Source of the DNA: Gymnopus androsaceus JB14
Lineage: Eukaryota > Basidiomycota > Agaricomycetes > Agaricales > Omphalotaceae
Length of the DNA stretch: 64,000 bases
Direction: 5' to 3'
Assembly: GCA_009733575.1 (NCBI GenBank)
Contig: ML769415.1
Location: 200,524-264,523, forward strand
Positions within the stretch are counted from its first letter, which is position 1, and each line of letters opens with the position of its first letter. Shown piece after piece: positions 41,664-52,816 of the stretch. The notes beneath the pieces were generated by a model. That model made no database searches and had not been told where the DNA came from. It saw nothing but the letters and a program-made list of their open reading frames with translations. The position numbers were made by a program, and so were the translations under genes.

Positions 41664-43600
41664 CTATCCAAACCTAGCCCATCCCCATGCACCTAACACA
41701 CCCAACAAACTCTCCAGTGATATCCGGTCACCAATACCATGGCCACGAGCACTTCTTACACCATAAGAACCATACACTGCTAAAGCGATAGCGATAACCA
41801 GCGCTGCACCTGCACCAGCACCCAGCCCAAGCATCAGTTTTTGTGGATGCCCACGAACGATTCGTCGCCGTTTTTTCACATCCTCCCGCGCCTTTTCTTC
41901 TTCTCCAAACGAGCCTTCCTCCTCGTCAGAATCGGCTGTATCTAAAGACGGATCCCAAGGGAGTACGATATCCACGCCATTCTTTACGATTTCCTCTGCG
42001 TCGGAAGTTGTAGGAAGGCAAGCAGGGTCCTCGGACCAGGTGTAGATGACACTGAGAGGGCCCATAATAGATGATAGGGTAGGTAATGAGACTGGGATTT
42101 GAGGAAAGGGAGGAGGAAAGGGATATCAGAGGAAGAATCAGGGAGAGTGTGGGAGGCCTGATCAGAATCGACGGACACTGGGTATCCTTCGTATGGCGGA
42201 TATGCTTCCAGTAGCTGGTCCGCACTGCGGAGGAGGCTGGATAGTTCAAGTGGAATGGAGGGTTTCCGTCTAGAAGGCGTGTGTGTGCGCTCAGAATTGG
42301 GGGACACGGATCCGGAACGTATCGGCTTTTCGTCAAGTAAATCTAGAGGAGAAGAAGGGGAAGTCGATAGTGGTGATGTATCTGCGTCGTTTGGAGTTAT
42401 TTCCTGATCATCGGAGTACAACGGAGGGGGAGAGGAAAATAGTTCAGATTCGGAATGTACTTGCAACGGTGGTGTTGGAGACCGTCCAACTAGCGGTGAA
42501 GGTGAAGATAATGGAGACTCCGCTTTTCTGTTTTCTGTGTCGTGTAGATAAATGTCAACCACTGTTTCCGTTTTCATAGTATCGGAATCTGAGTAGCAGT
42601 CGGACTCTGCGAGCGTGTCTGTCTCATCTGTATCTTCAGCGGAAGAACCAAGTTCGTCTGAATTGGCGACGACGGTCGCTGTTTCTGCCACAGAGCAAGG
42701 AAAAGAAGGGTCCGGGATTAATGAAGGAACAGCAGCGGATATGCCTTCGGTTTCCAATGGCTCTGGGCCGTCACTCATTGACGGCAATGCACCAAGCAGA
42801 GAATGCAACATGCCAAGGTCACCATCTTCATCATTGAGGGCAAAGAGTTCGTCCTTCCGCTCAATGATCATCGCTGCAACGAGATATACAAGTGCAATAG
42901 GCGGTCTAGCAAGGAGATAGTCAAAAACATGCTGGATTAATGGCAAAGTCGGAACGTCGTGTGCCAGCATCGTCAGCAAGTGACTCAACGCAAAATAAGG
43001 CAACGGAGCAGCATGTTTGAGAAGCTTGGCCAGCTTTTCATCCACAGCAGCGATGAGTTGGGCAAGGAATCGCAGCAAGCCGAGTACCGGCTCGAGTCCG
43101 ACACCCATAGCGTCCCGGGTCCTGTGCAAACTTAGTTTCTCGGCACAAGGAAAGCGAAGCGGAGGCGGGAGAGTGAGGAAAATAACAGTAATTATGTCAT
43201 GGAAGCCTTGAAAGTAAGACAAGGATGGGTGTTTGCGGAAAATTGACACGAGCAGCAGCGTTCAATTCTTCTTGGTGGCCTTGAACGTCTCCGTCTGGGT
43301 ACAGAACGAAGCTCCGGTCAGTGTCTAGCCGTATTTGCCGCTCATCTGCATGCTCTGGAAGCATATCTGGTATCTCCTCGTCACTGCTGGCTTCGACATT
43401 GAGAAGCTTCATCCTAAAATCCGGCTTTAGATGGTACTCATCAATTCCCAAGCTCAACTAGGGCTCACCAAATCTCGACTCGATCTTTTCCAAATCCTCC
43501 AGGCTCCAAGCTCCTTATTCTCGCCTCTTCCCAGAATTTCGCATCATAAGGCCGCGAGTCTGTGGCCATGCAATGGCATCGACTGTGGTGTATGTACGTC
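41664..43600 (-). CDS. TBC-domain Rab GAP, GYP8/TBC1D20-like, with C-terminal membrane anchor
   Basis: An exon encoding FWEEARIRSLEPGGFGKDRV-EIW joins by an intron (donor at 43468) to MKLLNVEASSDEEIPDMLPE, DERQIRLDTDRSFVLYP, then FRKHPSLSYFQGFHDIITVI. This is the TBC core, with the R-x-DT-R arginine-finger region and the YFQG(F/Y)HD glutamine-finger motif. RFPCAEKLSLHRTRDAM and FALSHLLTMLAHD follow, then a long acidic insertion, SVIYTWSEDPACLP, a basic stretch KKRRRIV and a hydrophobic anchor (LGLGAGAGAALVIAIALAVY). GYP8/TBC1D20 proteins act on Rab1/Ypt-type GTPases at the ER and Golgi. Frame breaks: one extra base at gctgctgctcgtg (near 43257) and one missing near 42130. The exact start was not resolved. 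Confidence 0.85.
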
Positions 43601-43702
43601 GGAGTTGAGGAAGAAGGAACTGATATCAAGGGGGCTGGTGTAGTGGTAGCACCACGTCATCCAGTCGCTGTCGGCACGTGCCTTGAGTTTGACAAGTTGC
43701 AA

Positions 43703-43969
43703 CACTGCATGCAGCAATGTATAAGTCAAGCGAGCAAATCAAGAACTTATGGAAACCACTCGGAAAAGGCTTAAAACAGAAGTTTCTGAACTTATGAAAA
43801 GATTTTATGAAAAACTTATGAAAATAAACTACCAAAATAGGGAGTTTATTTCCATAAGTTTTGTATAAAATCTTTCATTAGTTCCGAAACTTCTGTTTTC
43901 AGCGCATTTTGGCTGTTTTCCATAAGTTTTCCCTTTGTTGAGAAAACTTATGAGTTACTGCATGCAGTG
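43703..43969. mobile_element. Foldback/MITE-like element, 267 bp
   Basis: Two arms of about 130 bp form an imperfect inverted repeat around a short centre near 43837. The ends carry cactgcatgcag and its complement. Shared inner blocks include acttatggaaa, aaaacagaagtttc and gattttat-aaaacttatg(g/a)aaataaact. No coding capacity. Target duplication is uncertain, so the superfamily is not assigned. Confidence 0.65.
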
Positions 43970-44047
43970 CAAGCAAAAGGTTTCGAGTTCGAATAAGCGC
44001 CTCTCTCTTCAAACAACTTCTTATATTACGCGTATAAACTTTCGCTC

Positions 44048-45048
44048 TAGGCCTAAAGCAGTCCCCTCTAGGAGGCTGTCGTTGTTACGCAAGAATCCTC
44101 GCTAGAGGGGCCTGTAAAGCGGAAGCAAATTTTCGCAGATACTTTTTATTACCCGATATATTTTATAGATTAGCCAAATTAAGATCGGACCGGTAGATAC
44201 GTTCGGATATAGCGGGCCAGCCGCTGATAATATATTCCGTTTACAACTTCGTTCACTTTTCTCGACGCGTCGACGCGACACGTATTTTCACTGCCATGAA
44301 TTAATACCCAATGTACTCTGGAGATCAGCCATTTGAGTTCTCATTTACTAATTTCACTCCAGAAGATCCATGAACATCAGCAGGATTGCCGATTGCGCAG
44401 GGTAGCGCAGGGTTTTGCTGCGCGGAAGCCACGAACGACAAAGAGAAGGATGAAGACCGCAGTCGAGCCTGCTTTTATCGAGCCTATTTGAAGGTGATAT
44501 CATGATGAACTCCCTTTTTGAGCTCGATTACTCCAGCAGTATCAACAACACCATCATGTGTGTGTCTTTCCAAACCCTGTTGCAGCAATAACCAACGAGT
44601 TACATTCAATTGAAGTGATTGCACCCCTCACTTCCTTACCCTGAGTAGAATAGTATACAAGTATGCAAAGTCAAAGCGCAAGAATTTGGTTGGCTTCATT
44701 CAGAGAAAGAATGTAGTCCAATTGCCTTCGACTTCTGCAATATTGAAAATTTCCATCGAAGTATGTCGTGAGAGTCTGAAAGCATCCAGCTCTTGAGAGA
44801 GAGTTAAAGGATATATTGACTCCATCGCGCGTTGACACGTCGAACGAAGTTGTAAACGGAATATATTATCAGCGGCTGGCCCGCTATATCCGAACGTATC
44901 TACCGGTCCGATCTTAATTTGGCTAATCTATAAAATATATCGGGTAATAAAAAGTATCTGCGAAAATTTGCTTCCGCTTTACAGGCCCCTCTAGCGAGGA
45001 TTCTTGCGTAACAACGACAGCCTCCTAGAGGGGACTGCTTTAGGCCTA
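44048..45048. mobile_element. Non-autonomous Mutator-like element, 1001 bp, 9-bp target duplication
   Basis: Terminal inverted repeats of about 228 bp begin taggcctaaagcagtcccct and stay nearly perfect to gtttacaacttcgttc at their inner ends (about 44275 and 44845). The element is flanked by the 9-bp direct repeat ctttcgctc (44039-44047 and 45049-45057). Long TIRs plus a 9-bp duplication are characteristic of MULEs. The roughly 550-bp interior has no ORF of note. It sits about 100 bp upstream of an F-box gene start. Confidence 0.85.
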
Positions 45049-45149
45049 CTTTCGCTCTATAATATTGCTCAATGCACGGTTCGTCCTCAGCTATTCGCCA
45101 TCTGAATCTCTTCTGAAGTGCTTCTCCTTTAGCTACCCAAAATCCTGTA

Positions 45150-46768
45150 ATGCTTTGTTCAAAGTGCAGCACTCCAATCCCACCCCAGCGTACAAAACCC
45201 ATACACCCCGATATTTCCCAACTTCTGCGTTCTCCTCATGCCATAAACTCCTCCCATACATCCGAAACCTCTCAGTTTCTGCTGGACGCGGAAGCTGAAG
45301 TACGCGGTTTGGACGTTCAAACCTCGCGTTTGCAATCGATGATAACAGCTATCCGTACAAAACGCGAAATCGTAAAAATGGAGATGGCGAAATACAAATC
45401 CTTGCTGGCTCCAGTCCGTCGCATGCCGAACGAAATTCTCAATCACATATTCGTTCTTTATGCGCATCTGCAGCGTAATGAATTCACATCATACGGCTGG
45501 TCGTTCCCGGGGCTTAGTGTCGCGCTCGTTTGCAGACGATGGCGAGACGTAGCTCTTACGTGTCCGGACCTATGGAGCAGCATAACCATATCACTTGATG
45601 AAGATTCCTCTCATTTCAAAGATATCACTGATGCTACCGAGATTTGTCTTGTACGCTCAGCTCAGGCGCCGCTAGACCTACTCTTGACGATAAGCCGTCT
45701 TTGCAGGCCGAAAACGCCTCTCTAGAGCATTATGTAGACGTCATTGCTTTGCTCCAGAAAGTTGTCCAGCATTCTCGCCGCTGGACACGAGTTGATTTTT
45801 GCTCCGACGATGTTCCTTACGTTCGCCAAACACTTTCCAATGCTAATTTCGCCAACTTGGAGATTCTGGAACTGGGGACATTCGCAGATCCCGTTCTGAT
45901 GATTCCTTTAATTTTTGGTGCTTTACCCAAGCTTCAAGAGCTCAAGCTAGAGGTCCCATTCTTTGAGGTTCCTATGAGTCTTCCATGGGCACAGATCCGT
46001 ACACTTCATTTTGGCCCGCGTTATGAGGCTGAAATTAGTGGTGTGCTTGATCTCTGCACTAGCCTCCAACAACTATGTTATGACACAAAACCAGAACCAG
46101 CTCATCATCCAATATCTCACAGATCAACCACGATCCAGTCTTTCATGTTGAATGCCACATCCTGGACCTCAACTGGATACCAGGATGTCCAGCTGACACT
46201 CAGTGGACTTGACCTTCCTTCTTTGACAACCCTTTGTCTGAAGAGTCGACGTCAATTCATTGATGATAAGGAATGGCCCAATGACGCTTTAACTTCATTT
46301 ATCACTCGCTCGGCTTGTTCCATCACGAATCTCACTCTTGTCAACATCCCTTTGGATTCGTCTGAGCTCATTTCTATCTTGGAGCTCACCCCTGCTCTAA
46401 CCAACCTAACAGTCCAGCAAACTCTGTCAGGAAAAAAACCAACAAAGTTACCTCTCAACATGGATTTCATCCATGCCTTGCATAGCTATTCGAGGAGCTC
46501 GTTTAGGATGCAGCCTCTTCCTCTCATACCAAAACTGGCTTCCCTTACATTACACGTTTCCTCCAAATGGTTTGATGAAGAAATATTTGTGGATGTTGTG
46601 GAGTCAAGATGGGTACTGGATCATGTGTTGTTATCGGGTGTTGGCATCGACTGCTTGAGGTCTCTCGAGCTTTATGTTATTGATAAGGCAATGGACGACA
46701 ATGCCTATGAGTCTCTTCGAGTTCTTCAGAAAGATGGGCTTCGGTTGGAACTCAGAGGGAGAAAGTAA
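45150..46768 (+). CDS. F-box/LRR-like protein, plus-strand paralogue, with a frame break
   Basis: Starts MLCSKCSTPIPPQRTKP, matching the start of the minus paralogue at 48841. A helical segment (FLLDAEAEVRGLDVQTSRLQ) precedes the F-box: LAPVRRMPNEILNHIFVLYA, then FPGLSVALVCRRWRDVALTC and DLWSSI. The C-terminal part has leucine-rich-like repeats (NLEILELGTF, LPKLQELKLE, ITNLTLVNIPLDSSELISIL) and ends LRLELRGRK. F-box proteins link substrates to SCF ubiquitin ligases; expanded families of this kind are typical of mushrooms. The frame changes near 45688 (ataagccgt): relative to the paralogue one base is missing between LLLTIS and PSLQAENA. A MULE lies just upstream and may affect expression. Confidence 0.8.
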
Positions 46769-47179
46769 AATAGTTCCTGCAGTTTGGGTCAACAATTGGT
46801 TAGCATTACGTACTGTAGGATTACTCGATTCGTCTACTACTGGTAGTCTACAAGTATACAACATTTATAGGCCCTTGGAGCATCGGATCCTTCTGAATCA
46901 CAAGAATGAATAAGCGTCCAATGATATTATGGGCTACGCAGCCTACGCTTATGCTCTTTCTGGCGTCAATTCTCGGACAAAAGTTATTTGTTCTAGAAAA
47001 CGAATATAGAGTACATGTGATTTGCTTCCTGTATCTGTACAATTACAAAGTCTTTGCAGGAATTCCTGTTCACTGTGAATGTCCCAAGACTGAAGACGCT
47101 GTTAGAACCTCCAGTGTTCAGATCTTGGACCTTGCCGTGTAACAAAATCTTTCTCCCTTCCTTCCATCCTACGTTAATG
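46769..47179. other. Tail-to-tail spacer between F-box paralogues
   Basis: 3' flanks of two convergent F-box genes. The 78-codon plus frame at 46906 has no recognisable features. Confidence 0.4.
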
Positions 47180-48841
47180 TTATCCTTCTGAGTTCCAGTT
47201 GCAAACCATCTTTCTGAAGAACCCGAAGAGATGTATATACATCTTCATCGAACTTTTACCTTCATCGAGCTCCATATCTTCATCGAGCTCCACATCTTCA
47301 TCGAGCTCCATATCTTCATCAAGCTCTGCATCTATGACATAAAGCTCGACAGACCTCAAGCACTCGATACTAATCCCCGAGGATGACACCTTGATTCTGT
47401 ACCCATCTGGACTTCACGACATCCACGAAGATTTTGCCATTGAACCAGCGGGACGGAATATGTAATACAAGAGAAGCCAGTTTTGGTACGAGAGGAAGAG
47501 GCTGCGTCCTAAACGAGCCCCTTGAACTGCTATGCAATGCATGGATGAAATCCATGTCAGTTGGACCTTCCTCAGAATGGACCGTATTAGGTCGGTTAGA
47601 GCAGGGGTGAGCTCCAAGATAGAGATGAATTCAGAGGAGTTCATAGGGATGTTATCAAGAGTGAGATTGGTGATGGAGCAGGTTGAGCGAGTGATAAATG
47701 AAATAAAAGCATCATGAGGCCATTTCGCTGAATCACTTTCATAGTGAAATTCACTCTGTAGACATACAGTTTTCACAGAAGGAAGATCAAGTCCGCTGAG
47801 TATCGATCGAACATCCTCGTATCCAGTTGTGTCGACATTCAATGTGAAAGACTGGACCGTGATCGATCGATGATGAGACGTGGGTTGTGGGCTGACACGA
47901 GGTTGTGTGTAATACCGCTCGTACAATAGGTGCTCAAGGCCAGAGCAAAGGTCAACCACACCACCAATGTTGGGATTATACTGACAACCAAGATGAAGTG
48001 TACGGATCTGTGCCCATGGAACACCTGCAGGAATTCTAGGAAGCTGCATCAATTTGATCTTTTGAAGCTTGGGTAAAGCACCAAAAAGTGAAGGTTTTAA
48101 TGGATCCCCGCCGCAAGCCTCCAGTTCCAGGGTCTCCAAATTGGTGAAATTAGTGTTGGAAAGTGCTTGTACAACATAAGGAACATCGTCGGAGCGTATG
48201 CAGACTCGTGTATAGCGGTGAGAATGCTGAAAAAGTTTCTGGAGCAAAGCGATAGCATCTGTGTGATGCTTACGAGAGGCATACAGCTGTAACATCGAGC
48301 TTATCGATAAACGCAGGTCTAGCGGCGCCTGGGCTGAGCGTGCAAGACAAGTCTCGGTAGCATCAACGATGTATTTGAACCGGTGGGAAGTCCAGAAAAT
48401 TTCAACCAGAAGCGAGGACCAAAGTCGCGCACATCCAAGAGCTACGTCTCGCCATCGTCTGCAAACGAGCGCGACACTAAGCCCCGGGAACGACCAGCCG
48501 TATGATGTGAATTCATTACGCTGCAACTGCGCATAAAGAACGAATATGTGATTGAGAATTTCGTTCGGTATGCGACGAACTGGGGCAAGCAAGGGTTTAT
48601 ATTTCTCCATCTCCGATTTCACCATTTCGCGTTTTGTATGAATCAACGTCAACGCCGATTGCAAACGCGAACTCTGAGCATCCAAATCGCGTATCTCTGC
48701 TTCCGCGTCTAGTAGAAACTGAGAGATTTCTGTATCAGAGGAGTTTAGGACATAATGAGAGCGCAAAAGATGGGAGATATCGGTGTGTGCGGGTTTAGCA
48801 TGTCGGGGTGATATTAGAATGCTGCAATTTGAGCAAAGCAT
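47180..48841 (-). pseudogene. F-box/LRR-like paralogue, minus strand, C-terminally disrupted
   Basis: MLCSNCSILISPRHAKPAHT leads into a helix, the F-box LAPVRRIPNEILNHIFVLYA and FPGLSVALVCRRWRDVALGC, then LRR-like segments (NLETLELEACGG, LPKLQKIKLMQLP, ITNLTLDNIPMNSSEFISIL). The long frame stays open to 47414 but leaves the homologous frame near 47575 (ALTDL-IRSILRKV). The expected continuation MDFIHALHSSSRGSFRTQPL lies in another frame, and a further shift is needed for ECLRSVELYVIDAE. There, four 18-bp units insert repeated ELDEDM. The truncated protein would keep the F-box. It is either a pseudogene or a functional truncation. Confidence 0.7.
47260..47331. repeat. 18-bp minisatellite, four units
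   Basis: Units of cttcatcgagctccatat with few changes, encoding ELDEDM-type repeats on the minus strand inside the F-box paralogue tail. The plus paralogue lacks the expansion. Confidence 0.85.
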
Positions 48842-49425
48842 CGCAGGATCCTACAAGATAAAGAAAGAACACGACTAGGTTAGAAGATTTTTTCAGCGAG
48901 GAGGAGCCGTACCTATGAATACCACTGAATAATGAAGCGAGTGTTATCAAGACTGTGGCAGTCAAAGCGCACTGCTAAACCGTTGAGCATTATGTATATG
49001 ACAAATTGAGCGCCTATAAGCGCGCATCCAATTAAACCTTGAGGTAGAGACCGTAGAGTGGATTTCCACCACCGAGATCCTCACGGGTGCTCGTTTACTT
49101 GCAAGAAACTTATAGAAGAAAAAATTTAAAGCTATTGAAGTATTAAACAAGTTAGAGCCCACGCTAGTAAGTGTACTGCCGTGGGTAATGCCCTTCGCAG
49201 CTATGGTACGGTATAAACCTGTTTCCGAAAGAGAGAGATAAGTATACTTAAGAAGGATGAGCTTATTGTTCGCACCTCCGGATGAATCTTGGTTTCGAAA
49301 CAACAAGTTATAATATGGCGAATACATAGATCCTACAATTAGGAAAGGCTAGTGATTACATCTACTATACTACTGATAAACTTTCTACGCCCCAGAAACA
49401 TCAGAACAAGAACACTGAAATCCTT
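48842..49425. other. Spacer, no supported gene
   Basis: A 121-codon minus frame (49327-48962) has no signal peptide, domain or splice partner I can recognise, and I leave it unannotated. The region separates the F-box paralogue start from the transporter stop. Confidence 0.35.
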
Positions 49426-51605
49426 TCAAAGCCCCACCAAAATCAAACCAACAACAACATAGATAATCATAAACGGCGGCGTCACGATGCAATAACTCCA
49501 GAAAATAGTACGTGAAATCAGTCGTTCAAATGCATCGCCAGATGCAGCTTGCGTTATCTATATATAAAAATGAGAATGTAACTCTTGCATTGGTAGCAAA
49601 AAAAATATACACGAACCTGAGCAAGCGTAAGAGCTGGCGGTGACGCGATCAGCAGTACATTGGACACCACGAACACAGGGCTGAAGAAATGCAGACGTCA
49701 ATTGATATTCAACCAGGCGACGATATGATAAACGACTCACTCTTCGAAAACACTATGCCAATCGTCCCTGGCCGCAAACGCCATCAGTGGCATCAACACC
49801 AAAGGCGTCAGCACCATCCTTGACAACACAGCGATAAGCACCGTCCTCGTCTCGCCCGGTAGTGGTACATCTCCTTCCTTCTGCGAGTCCGGTTGAACAG
49901 AAGGTCGTCTCTTGGTCGGGTTTAACTTTGCAAATAAATCTCGACAGTGGTTGAGTGCGGAAGGCGAAGACAAAGATTTGCTAGCAGGCAACTTGCATCT
50001 GCTGTCTACATCATCCCCATTTGAGATAAGGCCAGCCTCCTGTACACTTTCCATCCTGGTTGGTATCACGTCCTGCCCTTCGCTCGAGGTATCCTTCTCC
50101 TTGTAAAAGTACGCTCCCAGGAACGACCAGCGTCACCGGAATGGAACATGCTCCAGCGCTTTCCAAGGCTCCTTTGAATAGGGTACATGTGCGTCTCGAG
50201 CGTGTGCTGGAGAGGCGGAGCTACGGCAACGATAATCGATAGAAAGGCAGCGTACAAAGGCTAAAATAGTCATTCAATTTATAAAGGACAGTATTTTGGG
50301 GTACGAATTCGCTTACTACTGTCATAAAGTCTGTGAACCCATGCCAGAATGTCACCAAAGGTCGCAGGAGGTAGGTTTGAACCACGGAAGGCGATTCAGG
50401 TGAAGCGATGTGCAAGAGACTGAGTCTAGAAGATTGTCGGCGATGATGGGGGCGCTGTTGAGGAGATACTGTAGCATCAGTATGCTATCTCCGTCATCAA
50501 TCTCTGATTGTTGATCTCCCTCCACTTCTGTGTTGAGAGATACCCTCGATTGGTTGGGAGAATTTGGGAACGAGCGGTAAAAGTAGGAGGACTTGCGAGT
50601 ATGGTGGTGAGGACGCGCGCGCAAAGTGGCATCTTTATCATAGGGATGGGTAGGTGGTGGCGAGGCTGACGATTCTCTCGTGGAGGTGTCATCAATCACG
50701 ATGTTAGGCGTTTTGGGACGATAATCGTTAGCAGCGTAATCTACCATGGTCGATGTTGAGGTCGAAGGTAGCACCGCTTCGAGGTCGCGTATACGTCTTT
50801 CACCTTCCTCGTCTCCATCGTCCGGAAGCCGAATTGGTGAATCCGAGGGATCGTCAGCTTGTGCAAGTAGTTTGACTCCGTAGGACCAACGGAGCTGCGA
50901 TATGGTAAGGAAAAGAACCAAAAAAGAACTTCGAAGAGACTTACAATCATGCCAAATGTACTGTACAGGACCAAATATGTCAATGCTCGTCCAATCATCG
51001 CATTCTTGTTATCATCCGGCGTCCATTTGAGCCCGTGCACAGTGACCACAAGAGATTGCATGAGCGCCACGGGTAGAGAGTTTGAATTCATAAACATCGA
51101 GGCAGCAATAGCGAAAGCTCCTACACAATAAAGAATGAGTGCGCATAGAGTTGGAAGCTGAATACCACGCACCTCTGGGATCTACTCAATCGAAAAGTCA
51201 CTCCCAAGCACCACGCAACACACATTGAGACTGCCGTGACAATAATGAAAAAGATGGGTATAACCCATAGTTCGCGTAGTTTTTCTGTAAAATAGAGAGG
51301 AATCTAGTCAAACTCGGTGATGAATCGACAAATAGACGTACCAGGAGACAAGAAAAAGGCAACTTTTGAGAAGAGCAGACAGGGTGTAAACAGCGAAACG
51401 TTGATTCTGTTCATCTGCTTTTGCGTTTTCTTATCGAGAATACCTTTCCATGCGAGGATATAGCCTGCAAGGCAAAGAAGAAAGACTTCAAGAATAGACT
51501 AAAAGTTGAGCGAATTAGCTAAAAAGAAATTAGGCGACTGATAGAAGGACGTACTGCAAATACGGTTATCAAAAGAGCACCGATATTCAGCGCAGGTTGC
51601 TGCAT
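49426..51605 (-). CDS. Auxin-efflux-carrier-family membrane transporter (PIN-like)
   Basis: Starts MQQPALNIGALLITVFA at 51605. Exons give SILEVFLLCLAGYILAWKGI, LDKKTQKQMNRINVSLFTPC, LLFSKVAFFLSP, LWVIPIFFIIVTAVSMCVAW, then FMNSNSLPVALMQSLVVTV and GRALTYLVLYSTFGMI, followed by LRWSYGVKLLAQAD. A long polar loop comes next, then WHGFTDFMTVPLYAAFLSII, CSIPVTLVVLGAYFY, TRTVLIAVLSRMVLTPLVLM and a final helix ending GLILVGL. The NSNSLPVALMQSL and NKNAM-GRALTYLV motifs are typical of fungal Mem_trans (PF03547) proteins of the ECM3 type. It has about ten membrane helices; the substrate is unknown. In the loop near 50480-50440 the frame changes by minus one, explained either by a 43-nt intron (gtggag to agatag) or by an indel. 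Confidence 0.88.
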
Positions 51606-52816
51606 AGCTCTAATCATAGCGAGTCATCGAGTAGTTCAGTAGTGGCTTCAATTGAAGCTTTATTATAAGTTCTGGAACGTTCTAGTAGCAAGTTTGGGGG
51701 GCGTGTCAGCAGGCAGGCCTGGACGTCAGCGTAATGAATGACAGTTTGATGAGGTGGGTATCGCAATCACTGAAAAAGAAGAACGAGAAGAGCAAAAAGT
51801 CCCTGTCAGGGACCTTTGCCCAGCTATTGGCAATTTAGCATCAGCGCTCAACGCTGCGGACCGCTCCTCTCCATCATTCCACGCCCTAATCTGGTTTCTT
51901 CTTCGTCCTTTTTCGCATCGCCAAGGCCCAACGTTCAAGGAGCAAGCATCTGTCAAGCATTGGCAAGCTCAAGAAGCCGAGCAATAAATGAATTTCGTCT
52001 CCGAAGGAGTAATTCACTCCAATCCAAAGCCGGCCAATTAACTCTGAGCGTTGTGAATCAATCAACCTTGTGACGCTCGACGTCGCTCGTATTTCCATGC
52101 AGGAGGGTAAGGTCGTAACCAGGTAGAACTTCAAGGGTCTCATGAGGATGACGCATCTCGAGTACAAAGTTTAGTTTGCCAAGGTTTAGCTAAACTTCTT
52201 ATGTAGGTCCAAGCCAAGCCAAGTCCAAGCAAGGTAATTAAGCTCAAGGTGCTCCACACCCAGACTCAACGTACACGGTCAACTCAAACTCTGCGAGTCC
52301 GGACCTCCAGAATTTCTCGTTAGCTGTTGCTCCTCTCTGTCACGGGCTCTCCTACCCCCAACTCGAAGCCACCCAGCCCCTAAGCTAAATTTCATCCAGG
52401 AAGCTCACTACTAGGATTTACTCGCCAAGGCCTCAAGCCACTCCACTCGTTGTTCCGGTCAGCAACCCAAGTCTCTTATGCAAGTAATGACCAAGCTCAA
52501 TATCGCATGCACCTCCGCTCTCCTCGATATCCTTTTCCTTGGCCCGGTTCAAGAGGTGTGATGCAAATGGTCATTTTCAGCAAGCACTGTACGATACAAG
52601 TACAAATTTCCGTTTGTGTATATAGTTATAAGTAATGTGTTTCTTTCCTCATAGGACGCAAACCAGCTATTGCGTGAATTGTGGTTGAAGCTTCATGTCT
52701 TTACACCTAAAGCGGTTCGATTAGAGGAATCGGGCCCGCAGGGACGATTTTAGCGGGGTGGACCTAGGTGAAAAACAGTGTTAGCACAGTGAAAAAGAGC
52801 ATGGATCCATTCAATA
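51606..52816. other. Intergenic, no gene seen
   Basis: Only short random frames. A low-complexity patch (caagccaagccaagtccaagc) lies near 52210-52235. Confidence 0.4.

Noticed and set aside
42283..42579. Plus-strand frame antisense to the TBC GAP acidic insertion
   Set aside because: Shadow frame over a low-complexity Ser/Glu-rich coding segment.
43635..44010. A tRNA-like A box (tggtgtagtgg) and a gttcgaat B-box-like motif on either side of the foldback element, suggesting a tRNA gene split by insertion
   Set aside because: With the foldback removed, neither the anticodon stem nor the T stem pairs, so no cloverleaf can be drawn. Chance matches are more likely.
48962..49327. 121-codon minus frame between the F-box paralogue and the transporter
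   Set aside because: No recognisable domain, signal peptide or introns; length is within chance expectation for this composition.
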